A stretch of 64,000 nucleotides of DNA, from positions 19,324,205 to 19,388,204 of the forward strand of contig OX387184.1 in assembly GCA_947561395.2 (NCBI GenBank), in the 5' to 3' direction. Both the position numbers and the translations under genes were made by a program. The stretch comes from Buxus sempervirens (Eukaryota; Streptophyta; Magnoliopsida; Buxales; Buxaceae). The notes under the pieces are model-generated. The model was given only the letters and a program-made list of their open reading frames with translations, ran no database searches and was not told the origin of the DNA. Shown here piece after piece: positions 22,373 through 35,159 of this stretch. How positions within the stretch are numbered: position 1 is the first letter of the stretch; the number at the start of each line of letters is the position of its first letter.

Positions 22373-23148
22373 GCTCGTTTTCCATAGTGAGAAAGGAGAG
22401 GTAGATTCGCTTGCCTACTTGGCAAGCTGTTATTGGTCTAAAACTAAGTACCAGCATCTGCTCGGTAATCTCAAGTTCGTATTATACATTCGTCCTGGAC
22501 TAATCCAATTTCGCGTTATACTTCAAACACTGCCATCAACTCAAACCATTTTCATCATTGTTTTTTCTAATGTATTTTGCGTGCGTACCCATCAAAGTCT
22601 TTTTCCCCTTTTTCTTAATACTACTTTCAGTTTTTCCAATTGATCATTTTAAGAACAAAAAATTTTTAATTTTGATTTTTCAAAAGATCTTCAATATCTC
22701 AAAGAACATATAAATTGAGATGGAAGAAACAGAACATCAAAGGGACAAACAATTAACCGAAAAAATTGAAGTGAAGCTGGCAAAGAAAGATTGATTCCAG
22801 TTTCAGTCTGCCATTAAATTTTCAAGAAAAATGGGGCAATCTTTCTTACACTCTTGTGATTGCTTTCGGACACTTACTATCCCCCTAAAACCATCATAAC
22901 AGCCTTTGTTCTGGGCCTCGGTTAACAGCTAACAATCTCATAGAAACTGTAAACAATACAAAGATAGAAAAGCGGCAAGATTCATTCATCAAATAGAACA
23001 GAAACATTGAAGTGACTACATTTACCAGAAAATGCAGAATTGATAAAAGTGTAAAACATCAGCAACGAAGAGATACATTGAACACAAATGCTTAAACCAA
23101 GTTAACTAGATTGTGACGAAATGTAATGGCATCAACAACACGGAAAAT
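22373..23148. other. No gene seen
   Basis: AT-rich DNA between the Mutator-like element and the chromovirus. No recognisable domain or repeat was found. It was once continuous with 31541 onward, before the chromovirus inserted. Confidence 0.5.
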
Positions 23149-23153
23149 GGTAA

Positions 23154-24910
23154 TGTAATGACCCAAAAAAATCTAACATTGACTTTGACCCTAGTCAGAC
23201 CGTAGACTAGTCAAGGTCTTTAAATCCTTTCCTTTTTATTGGTTGGTGTACATTAGTATCCTGTAGGGTCACACACGGAATCACATTCTATTGTGAGTAT
23301 AAATAGGAATTTTAGGGTTAGTGTATATTTTTCTCTAAACACATAAAGAAAGGGGGCATGAATGAGAGAAGGAAATATCAGAAGGTTTAGGGTTTTGCTG
23401 ATTAGGGTTTTCTTATACCAGATCCAACCCGAAGATCTGAGCAGCGCTGATTGAGGATCTTCTTCAAACTGGTAAGGGTTTCTACTATTTTGTTCATGAT
23501 TCTGATGTAAATCCTTGATAGATTTCTTATCGTCATATTGTTTTGCTTGAAAACCCTAATTATGATTAATCACATTTATTCTTAAATTATTTATTTGTTT
23601 GTTGAATTCCATCATGGTTAAAAGCCATGGTGATGCGTTACTTTTAGGTACTGTGGGTTTAAAGTTACCATGGCCGAATGGCCATGGGGTTGTTGGTGAG
23701 AGAAAAGTAAGCATGGCCGAATGGCCATGGAGTATTAAAAGAAAAAAAAAATGGAAATCGTATTAGAAGAAAAAGAAGAGACTATGGCCTAATGGCCATG
23801 GCGTGTTTGAAAAAAAAAATGAAAAGGGGGCATGGCGTCATGGTGGGTGTCAGAACAAAGAAAAAGGTCAAAAAGTAAAAAGGGAAAAGGAAAACCATGG
23901 CCAAATGGCCATGGTGTGGGTTTTTACCATGGCCGAATGGCCATGGCGGTGATTTTGAAACCATGGCCGATTGGCCATGGTGTGTTTTTTTTTATTTTAT
24001 TTTGACCATGGTGGAGTGGCCATGGTGTGAGTTTTGAAGCCGTTTGTTAATAAATTATTTCCTATCATGTTAACGCTGTATATCTGTGTGTATCGATTAA
24101 TCAAATAATTTAAATGCAAATCTCATATTGATGTTTATGTTAGCATTTGAAATCGATATATTATACTTGTGAATTCTTGATACCCGACATGCCTTAGTAT
24201 GATTCATATTACGTGTAGAAATATTTGTGGGATTGTGATTGATATCATAAAAATATTGTTGATAGATTGTGTTGTGAACCACATGTCAGTCTCTCCCAGT
24301 GAAGGTGGAGGTAACTGGTGCAGGACATGATGGTCTTACCCGTGTCAGTACACTCCCAGTGGTGATGGAGGATACTGGTGCAGGGCACGTGGTAATGAAG
24401 GTGCGAGGTGAGATGGGTTGTTTATCAATTTTTGTGATCTTCGATACGTGATGAATACTATGTTACGATGTTGATGAGGAACAAAGATTTTATATGCTAG
24501 TATTTATTATCGTATGAAATTAATCTATTGGATTACATCCGTATCATTAGGGAACTAGTGGTTTCCCTTACTGAGTCGTCGTACTCACCCTTATTTATTA
24601 TTTCAGGTCAGTTACCACGTGAACAGAACCACGGAAGCGGTTGAGGACTTAGAGTTGCAGTTTTAGAAGATGTAGGGTTTTTCTTGTATTCACCTTACTT
24701 TTATTTTATTATTTATTTATGGAGAGAGATTGTAGTAGCAGTTATAATTTTAGTGTTTCAATTGGTTATTTGGAGAACCAATCAATTATTTAGGTTTATT
24801 AACTTATAGTTTGATTTAATTATTCCTTATTTTGCTCGCCTACGGGCAAGGTCACGATCTAGGATTATGCTTTGTATTAGTTTATATGTTTAAAAATTTG
24901 GGTCGTGACA
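23154..24910 (+). repeat. 5' LTR of the chromovirus
   Basis: Begins TGTAATGACCC and ends GGTCGTGACA. It contains an array of near-palindromes (23625-24027), a TATA-like tataaatag at 23298 and a probable leader with 'agggtttt' runs. A Met-tRNA primer site follows. Confidence 0.95.
23625..24027. repeat. CCATGG near-palindrome array in the 5' LTR
   Basis: About nine copies of a roughly 20 bp near-palindrome, typically CCATGGCCGAATGGCCATGG, spaced 30-70 bp apart. Individual units differ at the centre (GAA, CAA, GAT, TAA) while both CCATGG ends are largely kept. The 3' LTR (30203-30652) has one extra unit. Confidence 0.9.
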
Positions 24911-24913
24911 GAA

Positions 24914-24925
24914 TGGTATCAGAGC
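24914..24925 (+). promoter_or_regulatory. Primer binding site (initiator Met tRNA)
   Basis: TGGTATCAGAGC, complementary to the 3' end of plant initiator-methionine tRNA, three bases after the LTR end. It primes minus-strand synthesis. Confidence 0.95.
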
Positions 24926-25210
24926 TTTTGGTTTGGTTTCCTAGGGTGTCAAGTCAACCTCGTTAAGTTCATATGAATGAGAGGCATTGGCCATGCTAAC
25001 TAGACATATGGATTATAACTAGGATGACATGATGAGTATGGTATTTATAGGTGTGTATATGCGTATACTAAATGTATTTTTCTAATGACCATCAAGTGAC
25101 CTGTCTATGGTAGTTGCAGATATCTAAGATGGATTGATTTGATAGTCATAGAAAAAAAAAATTTTTTGAGTGAGGTGGAAAGACTAATAAGTTGTCTATT
25201 CGTTTATTAG

Positions 25211-28200
25211 ATGCCAAGGGGAAGGAGACCAGCTGGGGAAGGTTGCTCGTCTGGTGGAGCTAGGGATGATGTACCCACACAGGGCAGAGAAGGAATTATA
25301 CCACCTCAATTGGAAGAGATGTATAGGGCAATGGGACAGATGACCCAACTAATGGTACAACATATGGAGTTGCAGCGTCAGCAGCAACAGAACTTAGAGT
25401 TGCAGCGGCAGCAACAGCAGCAGCAATTACAGCAGGATAGAGCTTTCCTTAATCCAATTCCACCTGCAGAGCAGCCCGGAACACTCCTAGAACGATTTCA
25501 AAAGTTGAAACCACCTTCATTCAAGGGCTCAATAGAACCATCTGAGGCACAGGAGTGGATCACAGAGACAGAGAAAATATTTAGAGGAATGGGTTGCACA
25601 GATGGAGACAAGGTGCAGCTAGCCACCTTTATGCTTAAAGGAGAAGCTTATAGCTGGTGGGAGTCAAAGATGAGGACACATCCAACTGAAGGGATGACCT
25701 GGGAGGAGTTTAAAAGATTGTTTTTCGAAGCTTATTACCCGCCAAGCTATCAGAGTGAGAAGGCATCTGAGTTCTTAAAATTAGAACAGGGGACTCTGTC
25801 AGTGGCAGAGTACGAGGTACGGTTTAGCACCCTATCTCGTTTTGCTCCACAGACTGTTGCAGATGAGGCATCCAAGGCAATGAAATTTCAAGATGGATTG
25901 CAGCCTACCATTAGGTCTCAGATCGTGCCATTGCGTCTCAGGAAATATGCTGATGTGGTAGATACAGCTAGACTTGTAGAGAAGGATTTGGAGACCACTC
26001 ATAAGACTCGGCAGCAAAGTTTAGATTTGAAGGAAAAAGGTAAAGATCGAGGACAGATGTCAGGGAATTTTCAGCAGAGGTACAGAATGGGAGATGAGAG
26101 ACAGAGGACCAATATGCCAATTCGGCGACGGCCTTTTCCTAGACCAGCAGCTCCACCCTTCTACCGGCCTGCTCCATGGAGAGAAAGAAGACAGTGTCAC
26201 AGCTGTGGACAGCACGGCCATATCAGTAGGGATTGCCCTAGATCAGTTCAGTTCTTACCACCATCTACTAGGCAGGGAGGTAATGCACCAGCTCTTTTAC
26301 CACCTCCACCTCGGGGCCGAGTTTTCACAGCAGCAGTTAGAGATGGCAATGCATCGAATGCCGTGGTGGAAGGTACACTACTTTTATTTCACACCCCAGT
26401 GACTGTTTTATTTGATTCAGGAGCTACGCATTCCTTTATATCTGCATCATGTGTTATGTTGTTGGGTTTGGATAGCGAATGCATAGAGACTGATTTGGTA
26501 GTGGCTAACCCAGTTGGGGGAACTACAAGGTTGAATAAAATATGTAAGTCTTGTGAATTTCATATCGGGGATACAGTGCTAGTAGTGGACCTAATTGTTT
26601 TGGACATGAGGGAGTTCGATGCCATTCTTGGCATGGACTTATTGGCTGCGTATCGAGCCAATGTAGATTGTTACCGAAAGGTGATAACTTTTCACCCTCT
26701 TGGAAAGGAAGCTTTTGCCTTTGATGGTCGTAAAAAGGATCTAACTCTTTACAGCATGCTGGGATCCATGGAAGTGGAAGTGGGAAAGAAGTTGATACTA
26801 GAAGAAATTCCTGTAGCTTGTGAATTTTCTGATGTGTTTAAAGAAATACCAAGACTTCCTCCAAAAAGGGACATTGATTTTTGCATAGAGCTGTTGCCAG
26901 GGACTAGTCCTATTTCCTTGTCCACTTATCGCATGGCACCAGCAGAATTGCAAGAACTGAAGGTACAACTAGATGATATGTTGAAGTTGGGATTCATCAG
27001 ACCTAGTACATCTCCTTGGGGTGCACCAGTCCTATTCGTTAAGAAAAAGGACGGCTCCTTGAGATTGTGTGTAGACTATAGGCAACTAAATCGGGTAACC
27101 ATTAAGAATAAATACCCGTTGCCTAGGATTGATGATCTCTTTGATCAATTAAAGGGAGCCCAATATTTTTCTAAGATAGACTTGCGATCTGGTTACCACC
27201 AGTTGAGGATCAAGGAGGAGGATATTCCAAAAACAGCCTTCAGAACTCGATACGGCCATTATGAGTATGTGGTAATGCCATTTGGGTTGACCAATGCACC
27301 TGCGGCATTCATGGATTTGATGCACAGGGTCTTTAGACCATTGGTAGATCAATTTGTTGTGATCTTTGTGGATGACATTCTTGTGTACTCTGAATCTAGG
27401 GAAGCACATGAACAACATTTGAGATGGGTACTACAGACTTTGAAGGAACATTTGCTGTATGCCAAATTAGAAAAGTGTGATTTTTGGAGAGAAGAAGTTA
27501 AGTTTTTGGGACATGTGGTGTCTAAGGAAGGAGTTGCTGTGGACCCAGCAAAGATTGATTCAGTATTGAATTGGAACCAACCAAAGAATGCGTCTGAGAT
27601 AAGGAGTTTCTTGGGGTTGGCTGGTTACTATCGACGATTTATTGAGGGGTTTTCAAAAATAGCTTCACCTTTGACCCGGTTAACCAGGAAGGGAGTAAAA
27701 TTTGTATGGTCTGCAGAATGTGAGCAAGCTTTCTCAAAATTAAAAAGAAGACTCACTTCTGCTCCTATATTGATATTGCCTAAAGATGGTGAAAAGTTTA
27801 CTGTGTATACAGATGCATCATTATTAGGACTTGGATGTGTTTTGATGCAGGGAGATGGGGTGATAGCATACGCTTCACGCCAGTTAAAACCACATGAGTT
27901 AAACTACCCAACTCATGATTTGGAAATGGCAGCAATAGTGTTTGCCTTAAAATTTTGGAGGCACTACTTGTATGGTGAAAAGTTTGAACTTTTTTCTGAC
28001 CACAAAAGTTTGAAGTACCTCTTCTCTCAAAAGGACCTGAATATGCGTCAAAGAAGATGGATGGAGTTGGTGAAAGATTATGACTTCACACTCCAATACC
28101 ACCCTGGTAAGGCCAATGTAGTAGCAGACGCATTAAGCAGGAAGTCTAAACCTTGGTTAGCACATTTGATGGTCCAAGACTTACAGCTAGAACAAATGAT

Positions 28201-29731
28201 GGCAGAGTTGAGTATTCAGCTAGTGGATCAACCACCATTTATGTCCTTGGCTCATCTGACAATGCAACCTACCCTTATAGCCAAAATTATAGAAGCACAG
28301 AAGGATGATGAATGGTTGCAGTGGTTAGCTGAGAATACAGATAAGGTAGATTGGATGGTCCATTCAGATGGGGGAATACGGTTCAGAGGTAGACTATGTG
28401 TACCAGGAGTCCCAGAGCTTAAAGAAGAGATCTTATGTGAAGCACATAAAACGAAATATTCAGTACATCCAGGAGGAAATAAAATGTATAGAGATCTAAA
28501 GAAGGTGTTTTGGTGGCGGAATATGAAGAGGGAAGTGGCCCGTTATGTTTTGAGATGTCCAACTTGTCAGCAGGTAAAAGCTGAACACCAAAGACCTGCA
28601 GGAACCCTTCAACCACTACCTATTGCAACCTGGAAATGGGAAAGTGTGTCTATGGACTTTATCTCGGGCTTACCAAAGACACATGGCCAGAAAGATACCA
28701 TCTGGGTGATAGTAGACAGGCTAACCAAGACAGCTCACTTTCTTCCTATCAAGTCTACCATTTCCATGAACGATTTGTGTAAGTTATATGTTGATGAGAT
28801 CGTAAGGTTGCACGGGGTACCAAAGTCTATTGTCTCAGACAGAGATGCAAAGTTCACTTCTCGATTTTGGGAAGGTTTTCAGTTAGCCCTTGGCACGGGT
28901 CTGGATTTTAGTACGGCATTCCATCCCCAAACTGATGGACAAACTGAAAGAGTTAACCAAATATTGGAAGATATGTTGCGAGCCTGTGTACTTGATTTTG
29001 GTGGTAGTTGGGATAGTTATGTGACCTTGGCAGAATTTTCTTACAACAACAGCTACCAATCAAGTATTGGAATGGCACCTTTTGAAGCTCTTTATGGGAG
29101 GCCATGCAGATCACCTATTTGTTGGACAAATGTGGGTGAGAATGCACAGATTGGACCAGACTTTGTTGTGGAGGCATCTGAGAAGATTAAAATAGTCAGA
29201 GAAAGATTGAAGGCTGCTCAAAGTCGTCAAAAGAGTTATGCAGAGCGAAGGAGAAGAAAGTTAGAGTTTAATGTGGGAGACGTTGTGTATTTGAAGGTAT
29301 CACCGATGAAGGGTGTATTCCGGTTTGGAAAGAAGGGGAAGTTAGCACCAAGATTCATTGGACCGTTTGAAATTATCAAGAGGGTTGGAAAGGTAGCATA
29401 CAAGTTGAAATTGCCAGCGCAGTTATCTAAGGTCCATGATGTGTTTCATATTTCTATGCTTAAGAAACATGAACCTGACCCTTTACATGTAGTTGATTGG
29501 CAAACCATACTGCTTAAGGAGAATGTAACTTATGAGGAACAGCCTGTGCGTATTGTGGATCGCAAGGAGCATGTTATGAGACGAAAGACAATATCCTTAG
29601 TTAAAGTGCAATGGAATAACCACGAAGAATCAGAAGCAACGTGGGAACCAGAGTCTAAGATAAGGGAGTTATACCCATATTTATTTGAAGATCAGGTATG
29701 TTTTAAATTTCGAGGACGAAATTTCCTTTAA
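25211..29731 (+). CDS. gag-pol: Chromovirus gag-pol polyprotein with chromodomain
   Basis: One uninterrupted 1506-residue ORF makes all proteins needed for replication in a cytoplasmic particle and for integration. Domains in order: Gln-rich N-terminus (about 50-75), retrotransposon gag (about 90-250), CCHC knuckle [14 protein letters not shown] (about 328), aspartic protease [10 protein letters not shown] (about 400), reverse transcriptase with FVDD (about 718), RNase H starting TDASLLGLG (about 866), integrase zinc finger HPGGNKM...CPTCQQ (about 1080-1120), D,D,E core (MDFISGL about 1148, VSDRDAKF about 1209, GQTERVNQ about 1245), and a chromodomain ending [16 protein letters not shown] (about 1440-1490). 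Chromodomains steer integration toward marked chromatin. The length is normal for Tekay-type elements and I saw no lesion. The first ATG after the primer site is used. Confidence 0.95.
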   Translation: MPRGRRPAGEGCSSGGARDDVPTQGREGIIPPQLEEMYRAMGQMTQLMVQHMELQRQQQQNLELQRQQQQQQLQQDRAFLNPIPPAEQPGTLLERFQKLKPPSFKGSIEPSEAQEWITETEKIFRGMGCTDGDKVQLATFMLKGEAYSWWESKMRTHPTEGMTWEEFKRLFFEAYYPPSYQSEKASEFLKLEQGTLSVAEYEVRFSTLSRFAPQTVADEASKAMKFQDGLQPTIRSQIVPLRLRKYADVVDTARLVEKDLETTHKTRQQSLDLKEKGKDRGQMSGNFQQRYRMGDERQRTNMPIRRRPFPRPAAPPFYRPAPWRERRQCHSCGQHGHISRDCPRSVQFLPPSTRQGGNAPALLPPPPRGRVFTAAVRDGNASNAVVEGTLLLFHTPVTVLFDSGATHSFISASCVMLLGLDSECIETDLVVANPVGGTTRLNKICKSCEFHIGDTVLVVDLIVLDMREFDAILGMDLLAAYRANVDCYRKVITFHPLGKEAFAFDGRKKDLTLYSMLGSMEVEVGKKLILEEIPVACEFSDVFKEIPRLPPKRDIDFCIELLPGTSPISLSTYRMAPAELQELKVQLDDMLKLGFIRPSTSPWGAPVLFVKKKDGSLRLCVDYRQLNRVTIKNKYPLPRIDDLFDQLKGAQYFSKIDLRSGYHQLRIKEEDIPKTAFRTRYGHYEYVVMPFGLTNAPAAFMDLMHRVFRPLVDQFVVIFVDDILVYSESREAHEQHLRWVLQTLKEHLLYAKLEKCDFWREEVKFLGHVVSKEGVAVDPAKIDSVLNWNQPKNASEIRSFLGLAGYYRRFIEGFSKIASPLTRLTRKGVKFVWSAECEQAFSKLKRRLTSAPILILPKDGEKFTVYTDASLLGLGCVLMQGDGVIAYASRQLKPHELNYPTHDLEMAAIVFALKFWRHYLYGEKFELFSDHKSLKYLFSQKDLNMRQRRWMELVKDYDFTLQYHPGKANVVADALSRKSKPWLAHLMVQDLQLEQMMAELSIQLVDQPPFMSLAHLTMQPTLIAKIIEAQKDDEWLQWLAENTDKVDWMVHSDGGIRFRGRLCVPGVPELKEEILCEAHKTKYSVHPGGNKMYRDLKKVFWWRNMKREVARYVLRCPTCQQVKAEHQRPAGTLQPLPIATWKWESVSMDFISGLPKTHGQKDTIWVIVDRLTKTAHFLPIKSTISMNDLCKLYVDEIVRLHGVPKSIVSDRDAKFTSRFWEGFQLALGTGLDFSTAFHPQTDGQTERVNQILEDMLRACVLDFGGSWDSYVTLAEFSYNNSYQSSIGMAPFEALYGRPCRSPICWTNVGENAQIGPDFVVEASEKIKIVRERLKAAQSRQKSYAERRRRKLEFNVGDVVYLKVSPMKGVFRFGKKGKLAPRFIGPFEIIKRVGKVAYKLKLPAQLSKVHDVFHISMLKKHEPDPLHVVDWQTILLKENVTYEEQPVRIVDRKEHVMRRKTISLVKVQWNNHEESEATWEPESKIRELYPYLFEDQVCFKFRGRNFL

Positions 29732-29742
29732 GGGGGGTAGAA
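29730..29742 (+). promoter_or_regulatory. Polypurine tract of the chromovirus
   Basis: aaggggggtagaa immediately before the 3' LTR start; it primes plus-strand synthesis. Confidence 0.9.
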
Positions 29743-31535
29743 TGTAATGACCCAAAAAAATCTAACATTGACTTTGACCCTAGTCAGACCGTAGACTAGT
29801 CAAGGTCTTTAAATCCTTTCCTTTTTATTGGTTGGTGTACATTAGTATCCTGTAGGGTCACACACGGAATCACATTCTATTGTGAGTATAAATAGGAATT
29901 TTAGGGTTAGTGTATATTTTTCTCTAAACACATAAAGAAAGGGGGCATGAATGAGAGAAGGAAATATCAGAAGGTTTAGGGTTTTGCTGATTAGGGTTTT
30001 CTTATACCAGATCCAACCCGAAGATCTGAGCAGCGCTGATTGAGGATCTTCTTCAAACTGGTAAGGGTTTCTACTATTTTGTTCATGATTATGATGTAAA
30101 TCCTTGATAGGTTTCTTATCGTCATATTGTTTTGCTTGAAAACCCTAATTATGATTAATCACATTTATTCTTAAATTATTTATTTGTTTGTTGAATTCCA
30201 TCATGGTTAAAAGCCATGGTGATGCGTTACTTTTAGGTACTGTGGGTTTAAAGTTACCATGGCCGAATGGCCATGGGGTTGTTGGTGAGAGAAAAGTAAG
30301 CATGGCCGAATGGCCATGGAGTATTAAAAGAAAAAAAAATGGAAATCGTATTAGAAGAAAAAGAAGAGACCATGGCCTAATGGCCATGGCGTGTTTGAAA
30401 AAAAAAAAAATGAAAAGGGGGCATGGCGTCATGGTGGGTGTCAGAACAAAGAAAAAGGTCAAAAAGTAAAAAGGGAAAAGGAAAACCATGGCCAAATGGC
30501 CATGGTGTGGGTTTTTACCATGGCCGAATGGGCATGGCGGTGATTTTGAAACCATGGCCGATTGGCCATGGCGGAAGTATTGAGACCATGGCCGAATGGC
30601 CATGGTGTGTTTTTTTTTATTTTATTTTGACCATGGTGGAGTGGCCATGGTGTGAGTTTTGAAGCCGTTTGTTAATAAATTATTTCCTATCATGTTAACG
30701 CTGTATATCTGTGTGTATCGATTAATCAAATAATTTAAATGCAAATCTCATATTGATGTTTATGTTAGCATTTGAAATCGATATATTATACTTGTGAATT
30801 CTTGATACCCGACATGCCTTAGTATGATTCATATTACGTGTAGAAATATTTGTGGGATTGTGATTGATATCATAAAAATATTGTTGATAGATTGTGTTGT
30901 GAACCACATGTCAGTCTCTCCCAGTGAAGGTGGAGGTAACTGGTGCAGGACATGATGGTCTTACCCGTGTCAGTACACTCCCAGTGGTGATGGAGGATAC
31001 TGGTGCAGGGCACGTGGTAATGAAGGTGCGAGGTGAGATGGGTTGTTTATCAATTTTTGTGATCTTCGATACGTGATGAATACTATGTTACGATGTTGAT
31101 GAGGAACAAAGATTTTATATGCTAGTATTTATTATCGTATGAAATTAATCTATTGGATTACATCCGTATCATTAGGGAACTAGTGGTTTCCCTTACTGAG
31201 TCGTCGTACTCACCCTTATTTATTATTTCAGGTCAGTTACCACGTGAACAGAACCACGGAAGCGGTTGAGGACTTAGAGTTGCAGTTTTAGAAGATGTAG
31301 GGTTTTTCTTGTATTCACCTTACTTTTATTTTATTATTTATTTATGGAGAGAGATTGTAGTAGCAGTTATAATTTTAGTGTTTCAATTGGTTATTTGGAG
31401 AACCAATCAATTATTTAGGTTTATCAACTTATAGTTTGATTTAATTATTCCTTATTTTGCTCGCCTACGGGCAAGGTCACGATCTAGGATTATGCTTTGT
31501 ATTAGTTTATATGTTTAAAAATTTGGGTCGTGACA
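29743..31535 (+). repeat. 3' LTR of the chromovirus
   Basis: Near-identical to the 5' LTR but 36 bp longer, mostly through one extra near-palindrome unit near 30560-30600. The target duplication GGTAA follows directly. Confidence 0.95.
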
Positions 31536-31738
31536 GGTAACTTATCCAATCCGTTAGTTTCATGGTCAGGAATATCTGTCTCATTACAGTTTTGAAGGAA
31601 ATAACAAGATCAGTGTTTGGGCAGAAACTATAGACAAAACAAAGATATAACAAGGCAAGACCCCAACGAGCAAGCTAACCCAAAGAACGTCCCTGAGCAG
31701 ACTCTATGTAAGATCCCTGGAATCTGATCCAGAACCAG

Positions 31739-34703
31739 CACTACAAAAATTGTGGGAATTAGAGGCAATTTATTACCGGGGGTTTTAGAAAAGTGCCGGT
31801 TATGATACATACACGGGCACCCTAAACCCAAGCGCCTGAAAATCCATGTTGCGGTACAGTTCAGGGGCGCTCTTTGTTTCTAAGCGCCACTAATAAGTAT
31901 TATTAATGGTAATTGCAAAAACTAAGCACCTGGTACAAGTATCATCGAAACCCTTTTCTTCCGCAGTTCCTCTCTAGATCTAACGTTGCAATGAGCGAGC
32001 AAACCCTCTCTTCCTCTCTCTCTCCCGATCAAGCATGCAATGAGTGGGCAAACCCTCTCTTCCTCTTTCTCTCCCAATCAAGCCTTACAACGAGCGAGTA
32101 GGCCTGCTCTTCCTCCTCCGTGTGTGTCGAGGTAATCGTTGATTGAGTCCTGTGATTCTCTCCTAATCGATGTGTACAGCAAGTAAGCATGTCTTCTCAT
32201 CTTCTTTCGTCTCTGTCGAGCTAATCATGTGATTGTTTTTTTTTTTCAACAAACCTAACTTTTTTTTTTCACCAGAGAAATGTCTGATGTATTGATTCAA
32301 CGTAAGGTGGATCCGTGCCAATTTGATGGAAGAACAGGATCTAGTTTGAATTTTAGATAAGTTAGTTCTGGTAACTGGTAAGGCTACTTGGAGATTTTGG
32401 TTTTTTAATTGTTTTACGTTTAGATCTGTTCTAGATTCTGTTTTTTCTGCTTAATCAGGTTTCGTGTATAGTCATGCTATTCAATTTAGTTTATATCTGT
32501 TCATTTTGAGTTAATTCTGCTTATTAGTTGATCAGTTTCTTAATCCTTTTCAAAATTATCCATAGCTGATGAAACGCTTCTCTGAAGTCTCGTGGCAGCT
32601 GAGATTACAAATTCGATTTTTTCTTTGCAAAGTTTATTTTGCTATTATTGAGATGAATTGCCTTCAGGCATAATCTACACAGGTTAATTTAATTCCCTAA
32701 TTTTAATACAATTTCTATTTTTTCGGCTTTATTTTTTGTTTTGCTAGCTTGATTCATCTCAAATGGAGTTCTCCTATTTGGTTTCAGACCCTTTACTTTT
32801 CCTTTACAATGCCTTACATTCCATGGAAGAAAGCCTGAAAGCTCTGCCGATCTACATGTGCATCACATGAAATGATTTCAATTTTAGTCTTTGTCTAGTA
32901 GTTTTTGTTGTTAGCTTTCAGTTAGATGCAGGGAAGGTGAATACTACTAATCCATTGCAGAATACTAGTATGAAGGTATTTAACTGCTTTTTGACATATT
33001 CAGATGGTTTCTGCCTTTTAAGGGGATATAAACTTGGTTAATGCAAGATTTTATAGTTCAGTAAAAGGGTTTTGTCTTCACAGACAATAAAGTAAAAGAT
33101 ATAAAGGAACAAGCAAAAAGGGAAAATATTGTTGGAACTTTTTATTTTTAGTCTCCACTATCTCATTTGTGTCTAGCTTTTCTTTTTATTTTTTATTTTT
33201 GCTGCTATGCTAATGATGTATTGCAATGTTTAATATGCACAAAGCTGATGCAAGGTAAGTGGTGCTCCTTTTCCTTGCTTGAGCTTGAAAGTATTTTCTG
33301 TACTGGGGCCTAATTAGTTTTTGTTGAGTGATATCTGTTATTTTATACAGTTGTTATGGAGAACTAACTCTTGCTAATGCTTCTTTATTTTGTTTTCTTT
33401 TTAATACATAATATTTGTGTGTGGTGGGTTTTTTATTGATGGAAAGCTTTCCCCTTCTTTATATTATTTACTCAAATTAAGTCCAATAAAACATTAGTCT
33501 TATCCCCATCCCAAAACTTGACAGGACTAGAACTGTTGCTTTATTATGATTAGAATTTCCCCATTGAAATGTGTATCATTAAATATGACACACTAGTGCT
33601 TCAATTTGTTGTTTTCTTTTTTGCTCTCCTTGAAGTCCTTATAGTCATTCAAGCTGATGCTTTAAGTCAAACTGCAGGGTATAATTTTCACTGGACTCTC
33701 TGTTTTCACAGCCATGTTTACTCCATTAGGACTAATTATTACAACCATCTTCTCAACATTCTTATGGAAGGAAACACAGTAGTGGGGAAGGTAACTTTTT
33801 CTGTCTTTGTTTCTTCTGGTACTACGAAAACATCTTTTTACATTACTATGAAGCAACTTGCATAAACGATGGAGGTGACTAACAAACCAGTGCTTCCATA
33901 TTAGCTCAGTTCCATTCTGCTACTTCTATTAGTAGTGAGTTTTTCTTTCCCCTCAACACACAGCTCAGGACTCACAAGCTTCATGCTCTGCAGATTGGTA
34001 ATCCAAGACAGTCACTTTGGGACTTGCTAGAGAATCAAACTTACTTATCAGCACATGACATATCAAGCGGCATTGGTTTGAAGTGATCTAATTCACTTAA
34101 AGGAGAAAGGCATACATTACAACTAAATGAGTCCATATGCGTTGCTCAAAAATTCAATTAAGAAATGTGTTTAAGTTGTCTTCGTCATTCTTTCTTTTTT
34201 CTTTAACCTCTTTTGTTTTTTTCTGGGTCCCTTTCCGTTTTCCAATTCTGGAGATGATATATCAAGATTTCATGTCTAACAAATTTTTAATCTTTAATGG
34301 GAGTTGTTTTGGAGTTCATTTTTTTTTTTTTTTTATTCAAGGAAAAAAAAAATTATGATTCCTTTCCTTCACAAGTTTTTTCCTATTTTGCAATTCGTGT
34401 GAAACCCATAACGTCTGCTAAGAGGGAAAAAAAAGAGAAGGGAAAAAACCCAAAAATTAAAACGAGCATTACTTTGAAATTCCAACAACATTACTGGCGG
34501 TCAAAAATTGCCGGAAATGATTGAAAATACTTCCCCATTATCACAGACACTTGGACGCCACTGAAAAAGGGGCTTATTAGTGGCGCTCAGAAAAAGCGCC
34601 ACATAAAGCGCCGCAAATAACATTAGCGACGCTCCATTCAGTGGCATTTTAGAAAGCGCCATGAAATATAATCACCGGCGGTTTTATTTTTACCTGCGAT
34701 CAT
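31739..34703. mobile_element. Probable non-autonomous CACTA-like element
   Basis: The left end starts CACTACAAAAATTGTGGG at 31739, a classic CACTA (En/Spm) terminus. Subterminal motifs recur in inverted orientation at the two ends: GCGCCACTAATAAG at 31884-31897 and its reverse complement at 34573-34586, with further AGCGCC/GGCGCT copies on both sides. The right terminus is not clean: the expected TTGTAGTG end is missing and the border near 34700 is a guess. No transposase ORF is present inside. A duplicated block of about 60 bp (tgcaatgagcgagcaaaccc type) lies at 31987-32085. The interior is AT-rich with poly-T stretches and no recognisable gene. Confidence 0.45.
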
Positions 34704-35159
34704 TGCAAGAAAAAAAGATAAATCTTATAAGGATCAGATCATTGCACAAATTAACTATTAAATTATGATTAAAATGATAAATCTTACAAGGATGAGGAAA
34801 AATATACAGAAATTAGATATTAAATATAGAAGCAGAGAGATGAAAATAATAGTTTCTGTAAAATATTCTGATTGAGGGATTTATTTTTGTGAATTTTGGT
34901 GTCCTAATTATATGATGGTCCTTGAGATATAAATTCCTCATGTAAACAGCAGCGTCATAACAATAGGAGCACTAGTTATCTTTCTTTTTTTTTGGTTATC
35001 TTTTTTCAATTCCATATATAAAAGCCAATAGGAGCACTAGTTAAGGTTGACACCCCCAAAATGTATCTTAAATAACTGAGTAGAGAATTACAAAGAGAAT
35101 GGGGGGCATAGAAGCCTAATCCTAACAAGAAAACCTACAAAACTTAAATAACAAATAAC
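34704..35159. other. No gene seen
   Basis: AT-rich intergenic DNA. The phrase 'aataggagcactagtta' occurs twice (34962 and 35027), a short local duplication. Confidence 0.5.

Larger units (their letters stand above)
23149..31540 (+). mobile_element. Complete Ty3/Gypsy chromovirus (Tekay/Del-like)
   Basis: Full element: target duplication GGTAA at 23149-23153 and 31536-31540, LTRs 23154-24910 and 29743-31535 with TG...CA ends, initiator-Met tRNA primer site, one intact ORF and a polypurine tract. A C-terminal chromodomain and the domain order PR-RT-RH-INT-CHD place it in the chromoviruses; the Tekay/Del assignment rests on general resemblance. By eye the LTRs differ by about five substitutions plus small indels and one 35 bp repeat unit, so insertion is recent. 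Confidence 0.95.

Noticed and set aside
30145-30603. 152-residue minus-strand ORF in the chromovirus 3' LTR with repeated MAIRPW-like peptides
   Set aside because: The peptide repeats are just the translated CCATGGCC near-palindrome array; the 5' LTR copy is broken.
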